Below, in pieces: positions 43,070 to 53,200 of a DNA stretch of 64,000 bases. A model generated the notes under the pieces. The model was not told the origin of the DNA and made no database searches. It saw only the letters and a list, made by a program, of their open reading frames with translations. The stretch comes from RUG11783 sp964599695 (GTDB taxonomy: Bacteria; Bacillota; Clostridia; Oscillospirales; Ruminococcaceae). The stretch covers positions 14,154 to 78,153 of the forward strand of contig CAZRGP010000007.1 of assembly GCA_964599695.1 (NCBI GenBank), in the 5' to 3' direction. The position numbers were made by a program, and so were the translations under genes. The number at the start of each line of letters is the position of its first letter. Within the stretch, counting starts at the first letter, position 1.

Positions 43070-43984
43070 ATGGCAAGACGACTTTTTGCTCTGATCCTCT
43101 CGCTCCTGATCATTGCTGCCCCTTTGTACACTGCTAAGGCGGTGGAAACGCCTTATACTTACAAGGTCACAGTGTATGCCGGGAATCAGGGAACGTTTTC
43201 CGGAGAGTCACCATCAGAATACTTGATTCAGAATATTGGCTATGACAATGCGGTGACACTGGACTGGAGCACTATGGGACTCTCCCTCAAGGACTCCGAC
43301 AGATATTATGTCCGTGGATTCAAACTTGCCGGACACGACAACGATGAACTCCTTGCGGCTGGTTCCTTCCAGGTCAAGGAGGATACCGCGCTTGTCATCT
43401 CTTATGGCGTTCGCGATGATGGCATGGTAGACTATACGGTGAGATTCCTGGAAGAGGGAACAAACAAAGAACTGGCATCCGAGAAGACCTATGTCGGGCG
43501 TGTCGGGGACAAGCCGATCGTGTCTCATATGTTCATCGAGGGCTACCTCCCCAATGCTCTGAACATCACCGGCACCCTGACCTCCAATGAAGCGGATAAT
43601 GTATTCACATTCCGTTATCACAAAGTGGATTACAACAGCACGGTATATGAGACGCTCTATGGCCCTGGAACATCTACCGGTGGCGGCGGAGCTACTCCTT
43701 CGGGCGGCGGTACCCCGAGCGGAGGCGGTGAAGAACAGCCGACCCCCAGCGGCGGAGGCGAGGAACTTCCTCCCGAGATCATTGATGACGACAATCCGCC
43801 GTTGGCGCCGGGTGGTGATGACACTACGCCCGGCAATCCGGATCAGAACGGGAACGGCAGCAACCATGCTCTCCTCTATACTGCAGGAGCGCTCGGCGTC
43901 GTCGCACTGGCTGTAGGCGCCATCCTTCTTGCCCGGAAAAAGCGGGACGAAGATGAAGACGAAGATGAGGATGATGAAGAATAA
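43070..43984 (+). CDS. MucBP-like surface protein with acidic cytoplasmic tail
   Basis: 304 residues, starting at the base right after the previous stop. Signal peptide cut after AKA (about residue 24). The outer part has a MucBP-like segment (DYTVRFLEEGTNKELASEKTY, about 125-145, to FRYHKVDYNSTVYE), then a Gly/Pro/Ser-rich spacer (about 200-265). One helix (HALLYTAGALGVVALAVGAI) ends in ARKKR and a run of Asp/Glu (DEDEDEDEDDEE). The acidic tail recalls the acidic tails of the two giant proteins further right. Its coding end overlaps the sipW start by 14 bases. Confidence 0.78.
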   Translation: MARRLFALILSLLIIAAPLYTAKAVETPYTYKVTVYAGNQGTFSGESPSEYLIQNIGYDNAVTLDWSTMGLSLKDSDRYYVRGFKLAGHDNDELLAAGSFQVKEDTALVISYGVRDDGMVDYTVRFLEEGTNKELASEKTYVGRVGDKPIVSHMFIEGYLPNALNITGTLTSNEADNVFTFRYHKVDYNSTVYETLYGPGTSTGGGGATPSGGGTPSGGGEEQPTPSGGGEELPPEIIDDDNPPLAPGGDDTTPGNPDQNGNGSNHALLYTAGALGVVALAVGAILLARKKRDEDEDEDEDDEE

Positions 43985-44504
43985 TTCCCATTTTTATAAG
44001 ACAGCAGGGACAGTGATGTCCCTGCTTGGTTTTATTTTGATTTTGATCCCGCTGGTGTCCTCGCTGTTTCTTGTAGTGCCCAGGATATTCGGCATAAAGG
44101 AATACACAGTTATAACGCCGAGTATGGAGCCAACGATCCCTGTTGGCAGTATCGTCCTGGTAAAACCGACAGATTTCGAAGAGATCCGGGTGGGAGATGT
44201 GATCTCCTATACGTCCCTGCACCATTCCGATGTGGTAGTCACACACCGGGTTACAGAGATCGATCCCGATGCCGGTACGATCACTACAAAGGGGGACGCC
44301 AACGAAGGAAACGACATCAATCCTGTGGAGAAATGGCAGATCATCGGAGTGGTGATATACAGTCTTCCCGGAGCAGGACAAGTGCTGCAGTATGCGGCCA
44401 CGCTTCCCGGTATCGCACTGATCGTTATGATGTTCGTCGCCGGAACGATCCTTACTTCTGTTGGGAGCAGATTTAGCGGGGAAAGGAAAAAGAGCAGGGA
44501 TTGA
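43971..44504 (+). CDS. sipW: SipW-type signal peptidase I
   Basis: 177 residues if started at ATG 43971 (MMKNNSHFYKTAG); in-frame ATGs at 43953, 43965 and 43974 are also possible. The catalytic serine is in TPSMEPTIPVGSIVLV, and where most bacterial enzymes have a lysine this one has THRVTEI, a histidine, the mark of the archaeal/ER (SipW) class; TKGDANEGND follows. Two or three membrane helices flank the active site. It should process the two TasA-like proteins of the same operon. Last gene of the adhesin-1 operon. Confidence 0.9.
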   Translation: MMKNNSHFYKTAGTVMSLLGFILILIPLVSSLFLVVPRIFGIKEYTVITPSMEPTIPVGSIVLVKPTDFEEIRVGDVISYTSLHHSDVVVTHRVTEIDPDAGTITTKGDANEGNDINPVEKWQIIGVVIYSLPGAGQVLQYAATLPGIALIVMMFVAGTILTSVGSRFSGERKKSRD

Positions 44505-44522
44505 TCAGATCCCATTCACATC

Positions 44523-44566
44523 AAAAAAGGCTGTCTGAAAACGGGTGTATCCGTTATCAGGCAGCC
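44523..44566 (-). terminator. Terminator of the sensor kinase operon (also stops sipW transcripts weakly)
   Basis: GGCTGTCTGAAAACGG (44529-44544) pairs with CCGTTATCAGGCAGCC (44551-44566), one mismatch. On the minus strand it is followed by six T residues, on the plus strand only by CTCTTTC. Confidence 0.88.
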
Positions 44567-44580
44567 TCTTTCATATGTTG

Positions 44581-45975
44581 TTATTGTTGTTGCGGCTTGT
44601 CGAACACCTGCGTGTTCTGAGCATCTGAAACATCAGTCTCTGTGTCGGCCTCTTCCTTCGGCGCGTAGAGGAGGACTCCTGCGGAGAACACGCCTCCTGT
44701 CGCGGAGAGATCCAGTGTTCCGTTGTATTTGTGGGCGATCATGGAGACGGAGGACAACCCGATGCCGTGTCCCGGTCTTGTGTTGCGGGGAAGTCCGTCT
44801 CTTTTGAAACGAACCCGTCCGACAAAGGGATTCTTGACCGAGATACCGAGTGTTTCATCGGTAAGCATTTCAGCTGCGGCTGTGATCTTTCTCTGGGACT
44901 GAGGCAGTTCCTTCACGGCGCGAAGGGCGTTCTCAAGAAGGTTTCCTAGCACGGAGCAGATGTCGGAGTCGTGAAACTTCAGCTCCCGTGGCAGGTTCAG
45001 CGTCCATTCGATCTCGGTCTTCTGCTGCTCGGCGATGGAGTCATAGTGGGAAGCGACGGCGTCCACGATGATGTTGGCGCAGAAATGTTTGTTTGAAAGG
45101 GTCGCCCTTTCGATCAGCGGGGTGACATATTCCACGATCTTGTCGCTGTCGTTGTTCTGCGCATAACGGTTTATTGCGAGAAGATGCTGTCTCATATCGT
45201 GTCGCACTGCCCTGGACTGATCCATGAGCATACGCAGCTGTTCATAACGTTTTTCTTCCAGTTTCAGCATCTCGTTCTCTTTTTCAAGAGCGGCGTTTTC
45301 CTGAAGACGCATCGTCAGGGAATAAATAAGGTGGTAGAGGCCAAGTGCACCGAAAGGAATAATGAGGAGAGCGATGAGGGCTATGATCCGCACTCTTCCC
45401 ACAAGAACCGTGCTGATATCCACCGGATTGATCCAAAGAGACATGATCGAGACCAGCACAGGGATCAGGGTCAGGTATTTCCAGATGTAGTTGAGCTGAG
45501 CCTCAAACATCATCTTGGTGAGTTCGCGCCGTACAGTGATAAGAAATATCACCATTACTACGGTTCCGACGATCAGACAGGTGATGCTGGTGTCCATCAG
45601 GTAGACAGGGAAAACATTATATTGTTCCTTGGCTGCCATGAGGAATCTGGAATACAGGCAGCAGAAGCTCCCGAGAAGGAACGCATTCGCGAAACAGAAG
45701 ATCTTCTTGATCAGTTCTTTCTTTACCATCAGACTGAACAGCAGGAAAAGAACCGGGGTGAAGATCATAAAGAAGCGGTCCGCGTGAATGGTATATCTTG
45801 TCCATGCCATGGAAGAAACAGCTATGATGGACAAAAGGACCGTATACATTGAAATGATCCCAAAAGGACTGCGGTCACGGATATCCCGGTGAAGGGGGAA
45901 AAACGCAATGACAGCGCACGGAGCCACGATCAGGAATTCAAGAAAGTATCGCCAGAATAGTTCTTGATCGATCAT
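44581..45975 (-). CDS. AgrC-like GHKL sensor histidine kinase
   Basis: 464 residues. Six or seven membrane helices in the first 220 residues, then the phosphorylation segment VRHDMRQHLLAIN (His near residue 257) and a GHKL-type ATP domain with LGNLLENALRAV (N box) and RPGHGIGLSSV (G box). This is the layout of peptide-sensing kinases of the AgrC/ComD group, but no agrB/agrD or other pheromone gene is seen nearby, so the signal is unknown. The ATG overlaps the response-regulator stop by four bases, and GGAGGAGG precedes it. Confidence 0.92.
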   Translation of the reverse strand: MIDQELFWRYFLEFLIVAPCAVIAFFPLHRDIRDRSPFGIISMYTVLLSIIAVSSMAWTRYTIHADRFFMIFTPVLFLLFSLMVKKELIKKIFCFANAFLLGSFCCLYSRFLMAAKEQYNVFPVYLMDTSITCLIVGTVVMVIFLITVRRELTKMMFEAQLNYIWKYLTLIPVLVSIMSLWINPVDISTVLVGRVRIIALIALLIIPFGALGLYHLIYSLTMRLQENAALEKENEMLKLEEKRYEQLRMLMDQSRAVRHDMRQHLLAINRYAQNNDSDKIVEYVTPLIERATLSNKHFCANIIVDAVASHYDSIAEQQKTEIEWTLNLPRELKFHDSDICSVLGNLLENALRAVKELPQSQRKITAAAEMLTDETLGISVKNPFVGRVRFKRDGLPRNTRPGHGIGLSSVSMIAHKYNGTLDLSATGGVFSAGVLLYAPKEEADTETDVSDAQNTQVFDKPQQQ

Positions 45976-46709
45976 CGGGAACCTCCTCCCACACGCGAGA
46001 GCATGTATCTTGTATATTGGGAGATCACCTTGGCGCGCTCCCGCACACGGATCGGATAGCTGCTGCCGTCCTTCATCTTAAAGACATCCTCATCCAGGGA
46101 CAGAATATGATCCATATTGATAACGATGCCGCGGTTGCAGGAAAGGAACCTCTTGTCCAGGGACAGCTGTTCCTCCAGATCGGAGAACTTCATGGTGCTG
46201 CTGAGTTTGTTTCCGCTTTCAAGGATCACGTCCACCGCGTGACCGCGGGAGGTCACCGCCACGATAGATTTCAGTGTCACATCAAAGGAATCCCTTGGTA
46301 CCTTGATCGTGATAGAGGTCTCTTCTTCAGAGACTTTACGGATCATCTCGGACAACACGTTGTTCAGACGCTCCTGAGTATAAGGCTTCACGAGGTAATC
46401 GAATGGGTGGATCGGAAAAGCATCAAAGGCGAATTCCCGTGATGTGGTCGTGAAGACGATCAGGATATCCTTGTCGATATCACGGATCCGGTTGGCCAGG
46501 TCGATCCCGGAGAGGGCGCCCATCTGTATGTCAAAGAAGACAAGAGTGTAGGAAGACGGGGCATAACCGTGAAGAAATGACTCCGCATCCTTGAACTCAT
46601 CATAGGAATAATGGATCGACGGTCTCAGATCAAAGTAGGTCTGAAGGCCGTTTTTCAGATACTCTCTGTCAAAGGTGCTGTCATCGACAATGCCAAATTT
46701 CAGATCCAT
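45972..46709 (-). CDS. LytTR-family response regulator (AgrA-like)
   Basis: 245 residues from ATG 46709 (MDLKFGIVDDSTF); a start 7 codons upstream is open but lacks a good ribosome site. Receiver domain with the phosphorylated aspartate in VFFDIQMG (Asp60) and the conserved lysine in YLVKPYT; a LytTR DNA-binding domain follows (about 136-240; FLSCNRGIVINMDHI). LytTR regulators bind pairs of direct repeats about two helical turns apart. Such repeats are seen before the giant genes at 47207 and 54756, and in weaker form before 35179. A TATAAT box at 46748-46743 on the minus strand probably starts this operon. Confidence 0.93.
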   Translation of the reverse strand: MDLKFGIVDDSTFDREYLKNGLQTYFDLRPSIHYSYDEFKDAESFLHGYAPSSYTLVFFDIQMGALSGIDLANRIRDIDKDILIVFTTTSREFAFDAFPIHPFDYLVKPYTQERLNNVLSEMIRKVSEEETSITIKVPRDSFDVTLKSIVAVTSRGHAVDVILESGNKLSSTMKFSDLEEQLSLDKRFLSCNRGIVINMDHILSLDEDVFKMKDGSSYPIRVRERAKVISQYTRYMLSRVGGGSR

Positions 46710-46823
46710 GTCACTTTTCCTTTCATACATCTTCCCTTATACATTATACATGTATTTTTTTAAAATAGAATTTGTGTATTTCCTCCCATAGTAGTAAATC
46801 ACTCGACAGCACCGTAAAAAATG

Positions 46824-46832
46824 ATCAACGGA
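46824..46832 (-). promoter_or_regulatory. Single LytTR half-site upstream of the regulator gene
   Basis: On the minus strand TCCGTTGAT fits the published LytTR half-site pattern at every position. It lies about 115 bases before the regulator start. No clear second half-site 20-22 bases away, so autoregulation is only suggested. Confidence 0.3.
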
Positions 46833-46950
46833 TAGCGAAGCACTGTGTAAGGCTGGACCAGTCAAAGAGTAAAAAGAAGGCGTTCATATAAAATGCATAA
46901 AACAGGCGTGTTAATACCCATAGTAAAAGTTAAATTACATACATAATTGT

Positions 46951-47019
46951 TCACATTCACGTAGGAATAATGACGTTCGTGATCGATGTATTGATTTAGT
47001 TGATGCGCTAAAATACTAT
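46951..47019 (+). promoter_or_regulatory. LytTR-type direct repeats and promoter of giant protein 2
   Basis: TCACATTCACG (46951-46961) and TGACGTTCGTG (46971-46981) are imperfect direct repeats 20 bases apart. The second contains GACGTTCGT, which fits the LytTR half-site except the first base. Ten bases on, TTGATT (46991-46996), 17 bases, TACTAT (47014-47019) forms the promoter. The leader to the start codon is about 180 bases with no clear further element. The rest of 46731-46950 holds the divergent regulator promoter and AT-rich sequence. Confidence 0.75.
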
Positions 47020-47206
47020 GAATCCAGAAGCATGTGGTACATTTTCAAACTATAATCACAAAACCAGGACGATTCATCACGTTAGCACGAGAAAACAGGA
47101 GAAATACATACCGTACAATCTTACTCCGAGGAGTATGGCGGATTTTCAGGAACTGAGAAAGCGTGTCGTGTGGATCGCGGCGAACGTTTTTACCCGGAGG
47201 TAAAAA

Positions 47207-50200
47207 GTGGAAAGGAAAACAAGGGTACTAGACAGGGTCTTGGCCGCATTGATGATCGTGGTCATGCTCGGCTCCTATGGGAATTTTCCCGTATTGGCGG
47301 CGGAGATACAGGATCTGAATGCGCCACAGGCCGAAGAGACTACTGTTATTGAACAGGAGCCTTTCGACCAGGCTATTGTCCCGGTCGAAGAAATTGCAGC
47401 TCCGGAAGAGATACCTGCTGAGCCTGTGGAAGAATCGCAGCCGGCAGAGAATCCGGAAGGAGAAGCGATCACGGAGGAAGGAGATGTTGAAGAGATTTCT
47501 TCTGAAACAAACTCGGAAGGAACCGCTGTGACCGAACTTCCTGCGGAAGAACCCTCGGCAGAGGTTATCCCCTCAGAAACAGAGGATATGCCAACTGAGG
47601 AAGAAGTAACAGAGACCACGGAAGCGGAGGAGATTCCTGCTACTGAGACTGAGACGGCTCCTCAAGCTGAAAATGAAGAAGAGACCTATCCCACACAGTG
47701 GATCTCCACTCAGGTCGGAGGCACGATCGTCAATGTCTACGCACCGGAAGGAGCACTTCCTGCTGGTTCCGGAGTAGTAGCGAAGAAAGTAGATACTTCC
47801 CTCGTGGCACAGGCTGTGGAAAGCGCAGCTGAATCTTCGGGAAAGGGAATCGGAAACATGGTCGCCATCGATGTGACCATTGTTGACAGGGATGGCAAAG
47901 AGATCCAGCCTCAGATTCCCGTAACGGTATGGTTTACCAATGCCGGTGTTGAAGGAAGTGACATCTCCGTGTATCACATCGATGATGCAACGGGAAGCGC
48001 CACGGAAGTGGAGACACAGATCGCTAATGCCACGACACAGAAGTTTGAGGCGGATGGATTCTCCATCTACGTCGTTGTGGAAGGTGTTGACCCCGACGCC
48101 CGTCTCTTAGTCAATTTCTATGGAGCGGACGGCACGACCCTCATTGCTTCCATGAGCCTTACGAAGAACCAGCTGGACGCGGGTCAGATGAACACCAACA
48201 TCTACGATCCCGGTGTCGGCACCATGGAGGCAGGTGATGTCTTTAAGGGATGGACGGAGAAAAAAGATTTCACCGTAGATGATGCGGAGACAGGACTTGA
48301 TATCAATGAAGTGCGCGACAAAGTTACAGTGCGCCTGAATGCGGGAACTGTATCTGATGGAGACAAGATTGATCTCTACGCGATGATCTTCAAATCCTAT
48401 CACATCTCCTATCGGGATGAGCTTGGCGTAACCATTTATACGGACGAAGTTCTTTATAAAGCGGGAGATACGAGCATCCCTTACACAGTAGAATTCACCT
48501 ATACTCCTTACTACGTCACCGGCAGTGACGAAGAGGACGAGACCAAGGCTGCCAACTTCAGCGGATGGGCTGTGGTAGACACGGAAGAAGAGGGAATTGG
48601 CAATATTTATCAGAACGGCGATAAGATCGATATGGCGACGTCCGGTCTTCCCATCTCCAACTACACCCTGACATTGCTGGCGCAGGTATCCTACGGACAC
48701 TGGCTCGTGTTCAATGAGAACGGCTCCGGTGTGTCCTATACACCGCCTCTCTTCGTAGGAACGGACAGTACCCCGGCTGAGGCTAAAATGCCGGCTGCTC
48801 CGACCCGTCCGGGATATACATTTGACGGTTGGTACACTTCTGCCGAATGCACGACAGCATTTGATCCTGCTGTAGCGATCACTGCTACGACAAACGTATG
48901 GGCAAAGTGGATCGAAAATACTGAGGCTAGTTTTACAGTCCTGATCTGGGAAGAAGATCGTACCAGCGGATACGATTTCGTCAAATCGATCGAGATCGAA
49001 GGGGCAACCACCGGACAAAGCATGGCCAGTTATGTCAATGCTGTGCAAGGCAACTCCACGATCACGGTCAATGGCCAGTCTGTCTTTATCGGACTGGCGA
49101 GCAATCCCAACACAGCGAACGCCGGCTTCATGTTTGATAAATATGAGACAAATACGGAGGATGGAAAAGTCACATCGCAGGGAACGTCGGTTCTGAATAT
49201 CTATTTTGTCAGAAGAGAGTACACGCTTAAGTTCTATTATGCGAGAAGAAATGGCAACAACTATCAGGTCTCGATGAACTATGAGGCTTCTACACATAAC
49301 AGATGGAGTGGCAACTCAACGACGCAACCGACTTGCAGTTATCCTACAACAGGAACTGAGACACGCAGCGATGGATACACATACTACTATGCTGCGCTGA
49401 CTGCAAAGTACGGATCGTACATCGGAGATGTATGGCCGACATATGAGCAGTTTGGAACACTCACAGTAGGAAGAGAAACCTACCGAATCGGCAGCTGGGC
49501 GATTATGAACACTTCTCAGGCGTACATCGATTCCGGACAGGGAACCGTAAAGGGAAAGATCACCATCATGGACGAACAGATCCTCGGAGACCTTTCCAGT
49601 GCGGACGGCAACTATGTATATGGTAACTTCGATACTGCCTCATCTCAGTATGACTGGATATATCATATCTATTTTAAGCAGGAAGATGGATCCTATGAGC
49701 TGTATGAGAACGTCAGCGCCAGGTCTCACGACTCCGGGTCAAACTGGCAGAACCAGCAGCATGGACCTGCCTATCCGGGTATGGAACTGGATCACAAGGA
49801 AAGAGTAGGAAACAATCGCGAGATCAACTACTACTATGTCCCGAAGATCTATGGCATCCTCTTTATGGACGGCATCTATGAAGACGGAGCCCATAAAGTT
49901 CTGAAAAACAACAGCACGAACACCCTTGATTCCAGACAGGACGAGAATGGCATCGCATATGGATCGGATGTAAGCACATTCAACACCTATGATCCTTCTG
50001 CAAAAATCCCGGATGGTGCGGACTATGTGTTCCTCGGCTGGTATTCCGATGACCAGTGCACTAAACCGTATACATTTGATAAGATGCCGGAAGGCGGTAT
50101 CACGGTGTATGCGAGATGGATGCTCAAGGAGTACAAGGTAACTCTTCATCCCCAGGAGAATGGAGATGAGTCCTTCAAGTACATCAATGGGAATCCTGCG

Positions 50201-53200
50201 GGTCACTATGGCACGAACGGAGATGTGATCTGGGTCGACAACGGCGAGAAGATCGGCAATGTTGGCGGAACACGGGATCTCTACGATCTTACCGGTTGGT
50301 TCACCAATGAAGGTCTTACCAAAGTGTGGGACTTCGACGCGTTCACCATGAATGACACCATCGTAAGCAAATACGGAGAACTGTATGCCCTTGATGGTAC
50401 CGATTCCAGATATGATCCTGCTTATCCGGGAACTGTCGGAGAGGTCAACCTCTACGCCAGCTGGAGAAGGATCCTGGATGGTGCAGACGGTATCAATGTG
50501 GTCTACACTGCAATGGGCAAGGACGGTGACGGAAATGAGGTAATAGGTACCAACGCTCCTACCGACCCGAACCAGTATTCTGACCAGGCTCAGGCGATCG
50601 CACGCCCGGCGGCAACTGCTCCGGAAAGTGAAGACAAACTGGCATTCCAGTACTGGGTCGTACAGAAGTGGAACGGTACTGCCTATGAAGACACGATGCA
50701 GAACGTATTCCCGGGAGACCGTTTCAAAGTAAATTTTGATGATGCACAGATGAGCGATGTCCAGTATGAAGAAGACGGAACGACCATCAAGTCCGCTACA
50801 TACACGGTCCAGCTCCGTGCGCAGTACGGATCCGCGGAAGACGCGACTCCGACACATATCTATTGGTATAACAACTATACCAACAGTGAATCGGGAATCC
50901 TGAGAAAGGATGACGATCTCGCAATCAACCAGACTGTTACGATTCTGGCAGCTCCCACAAGGGCTGGATATGATTTCCTTGGATGGGCGAGAAAGCCGGA
51001 GACCAATGCGGACAAAACAACAAATTATTATGTCTATGAAGGTTTGACTGCAACTGACCTGCTTCTAACCTATGACAGTGCAAATAGTAAATACACCTAT
51101 ACAACAACAGGTGATGTAGTCAAGACAGCGACCGGTGTCTTTGCGGATGAGAATATCCCCTATGACGGCATGTATGCGGTCTGGGAGGCGAAGGAAGTAG
51201 GATATACCGTTGAGTTCTACTATATGAATGATGACGGAACATATCCGACAACAGCGACCAGCAGCGACACCACAAGGAAAGCAAAAACTGATACGGAAGT
51301 GTCGGTGACCGAGGCAGACAAGACTCCTTCCGACGCGACAAAATACGCGCTGGATACGACGAAGTCAGTGGGGTGGACGGGTACGGTAGCCGGTGACGGA
51401 AGCCTGACGCTGAAAGTCTACTTCAAGCTCAATCAGGTCACGGTAACGGTGCATCATTATCTCAAAGGCACTACGACAGAAGTCACAGATGATGTGACTG
51501 CAACTGTTGAGATCGGCGAATCGTACACAGCACAGCCTGTGACAAAGTATGAGGAGAAGGATCTTACAGTAGATAGTTATAACCCCAGCCAGACCGTGAC
51601 AGTGACGACAGATGGAACCGAGATCACGATCTATTACACACTTCCTCTGACGATCACAGCGGAACCGGGAAGCAAGAAGTATGACGGTACTCCTCTGAAC
51701 GGTGAGTTTACTCTCGATGGGCAGTTGTCCGCAGACGAAGCGGCGATCAAAACGGCTCTCGGTGAAGTGCCTTCAATCACGGATGTTTCCAAGATCGATT
51801 ACCTGACTACAGAAGATCAGGGTAAGATCACAGGAATCCCATCGTACTATGTAGTTACTTATGTCCCGGGAACCCTGGAGGTCACGAAGAGGACAGTAAC
51901 GCTAACTTCTGCGACAGCCAAAAAGGTCTATGACGGAACCGCATTGACAAAGAACGCGGATACGGACATCACTGTCGGCGGAGACGGATTTGTTGGAGAA
52001 GAGGGAGCGACCTACTCTATCACCGGAACACAGACTCTTGTCGGAAGCAGCGAGAACACCTTCACCTACACGCTGAAGGCTAACACCAAAGCGGACAATT
52101 ACGACATAACTCCGACTTATGGAACACTGACGGTCACAGACGGAACGAATCCGGATGATGAAGAGGAAGTCAAGGATGATCTTGTTGTCACCAAGAAAGA
52201 TTCACAGACCGGTAAAGTGTATAAAGCAGGAGATGAAGTTACCTTCAACATCACTGCCACAAACATCTATGACGGCGCAAGGACCATCACCCTAAGCGAG
52301 ATCGCTGGCGTGACACTGGCGCAGTCTGAGTTCACCAATGTGGCAGCAGGAGCGAAAATTGAAACGACAGCTACCTATACGGTAACAGAAGCGGATATGA
52401 TCGCCGGAACGTTCAAAAACACGGTAACTGCCAAAGCGGGCAATCTCACCAAGACAGCAGATGCAACGATAACCATCGAAAAGATGAAGAGCTCTCTGTC
52501 CGTTGCAAAAGAGACCACCAGCACTGCACCGGAAGGCGGATACCCCCTCGGCAGCACCATCGAGTATAAGATCACAGTGACCAATGACGGCAACGTCACG
52601 ATCACCAATATCGAAGTAAAAGACGAGCTGACCGGTCTGACAGAGTCGATCGCGAGCCTCGCACCAGGTGCGAAGAAGGAGTTCACAACTTCTTACACAG
52701 TGACGGAAGCGGATGTCATTGCTGGCAAAGTTTTGAACGTAGCAACCGCTAAAGGTAAAGATCCGGGTGGCGACGATACTCCTCCTGGAGAAGGTGAAAA
52801 GGAAGACCCGACTGAAAAACCGAATCCGAAACTCGAAGTAAACAAAACTGCGAGTCCGGAAAAGGATGTAAAGCTGGGTGACAAGGTCACGTATACCGTA
52901 GTGGTCAAGAACGCGGGCAATGTCACGATCAAGGATATTACTCTGGAGGATACACTGGTAGACCTCAAGGATGTGAAGTTTGATCTGGCACCCGGTGCAG
53001 AGAAGAAAATCACCTACGAATACACGGTGACACAGGAAGACGTCGATAAGGGAGAGATCAAAAATGCTGTAACTGCAAAAGGTAAGGATCCTGGCGGAAA
53101 TGATACTCCTGGGGATGATGAAATCATCGTCCCAACAGAAGAACCGAAGCCTGAGCTGACTGTTACCAAGACCGCAAGTCCGGACAAAGATGTCAAGATC

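Noticed and set aside
47018..47203. 61-codon open frame in the leader of giant protein 2
   Set aside because: It begins at the predicted -10 box itself, so it would lie upstream of the transcription start, and has no ribosome site. Not counted as a leader peptide.
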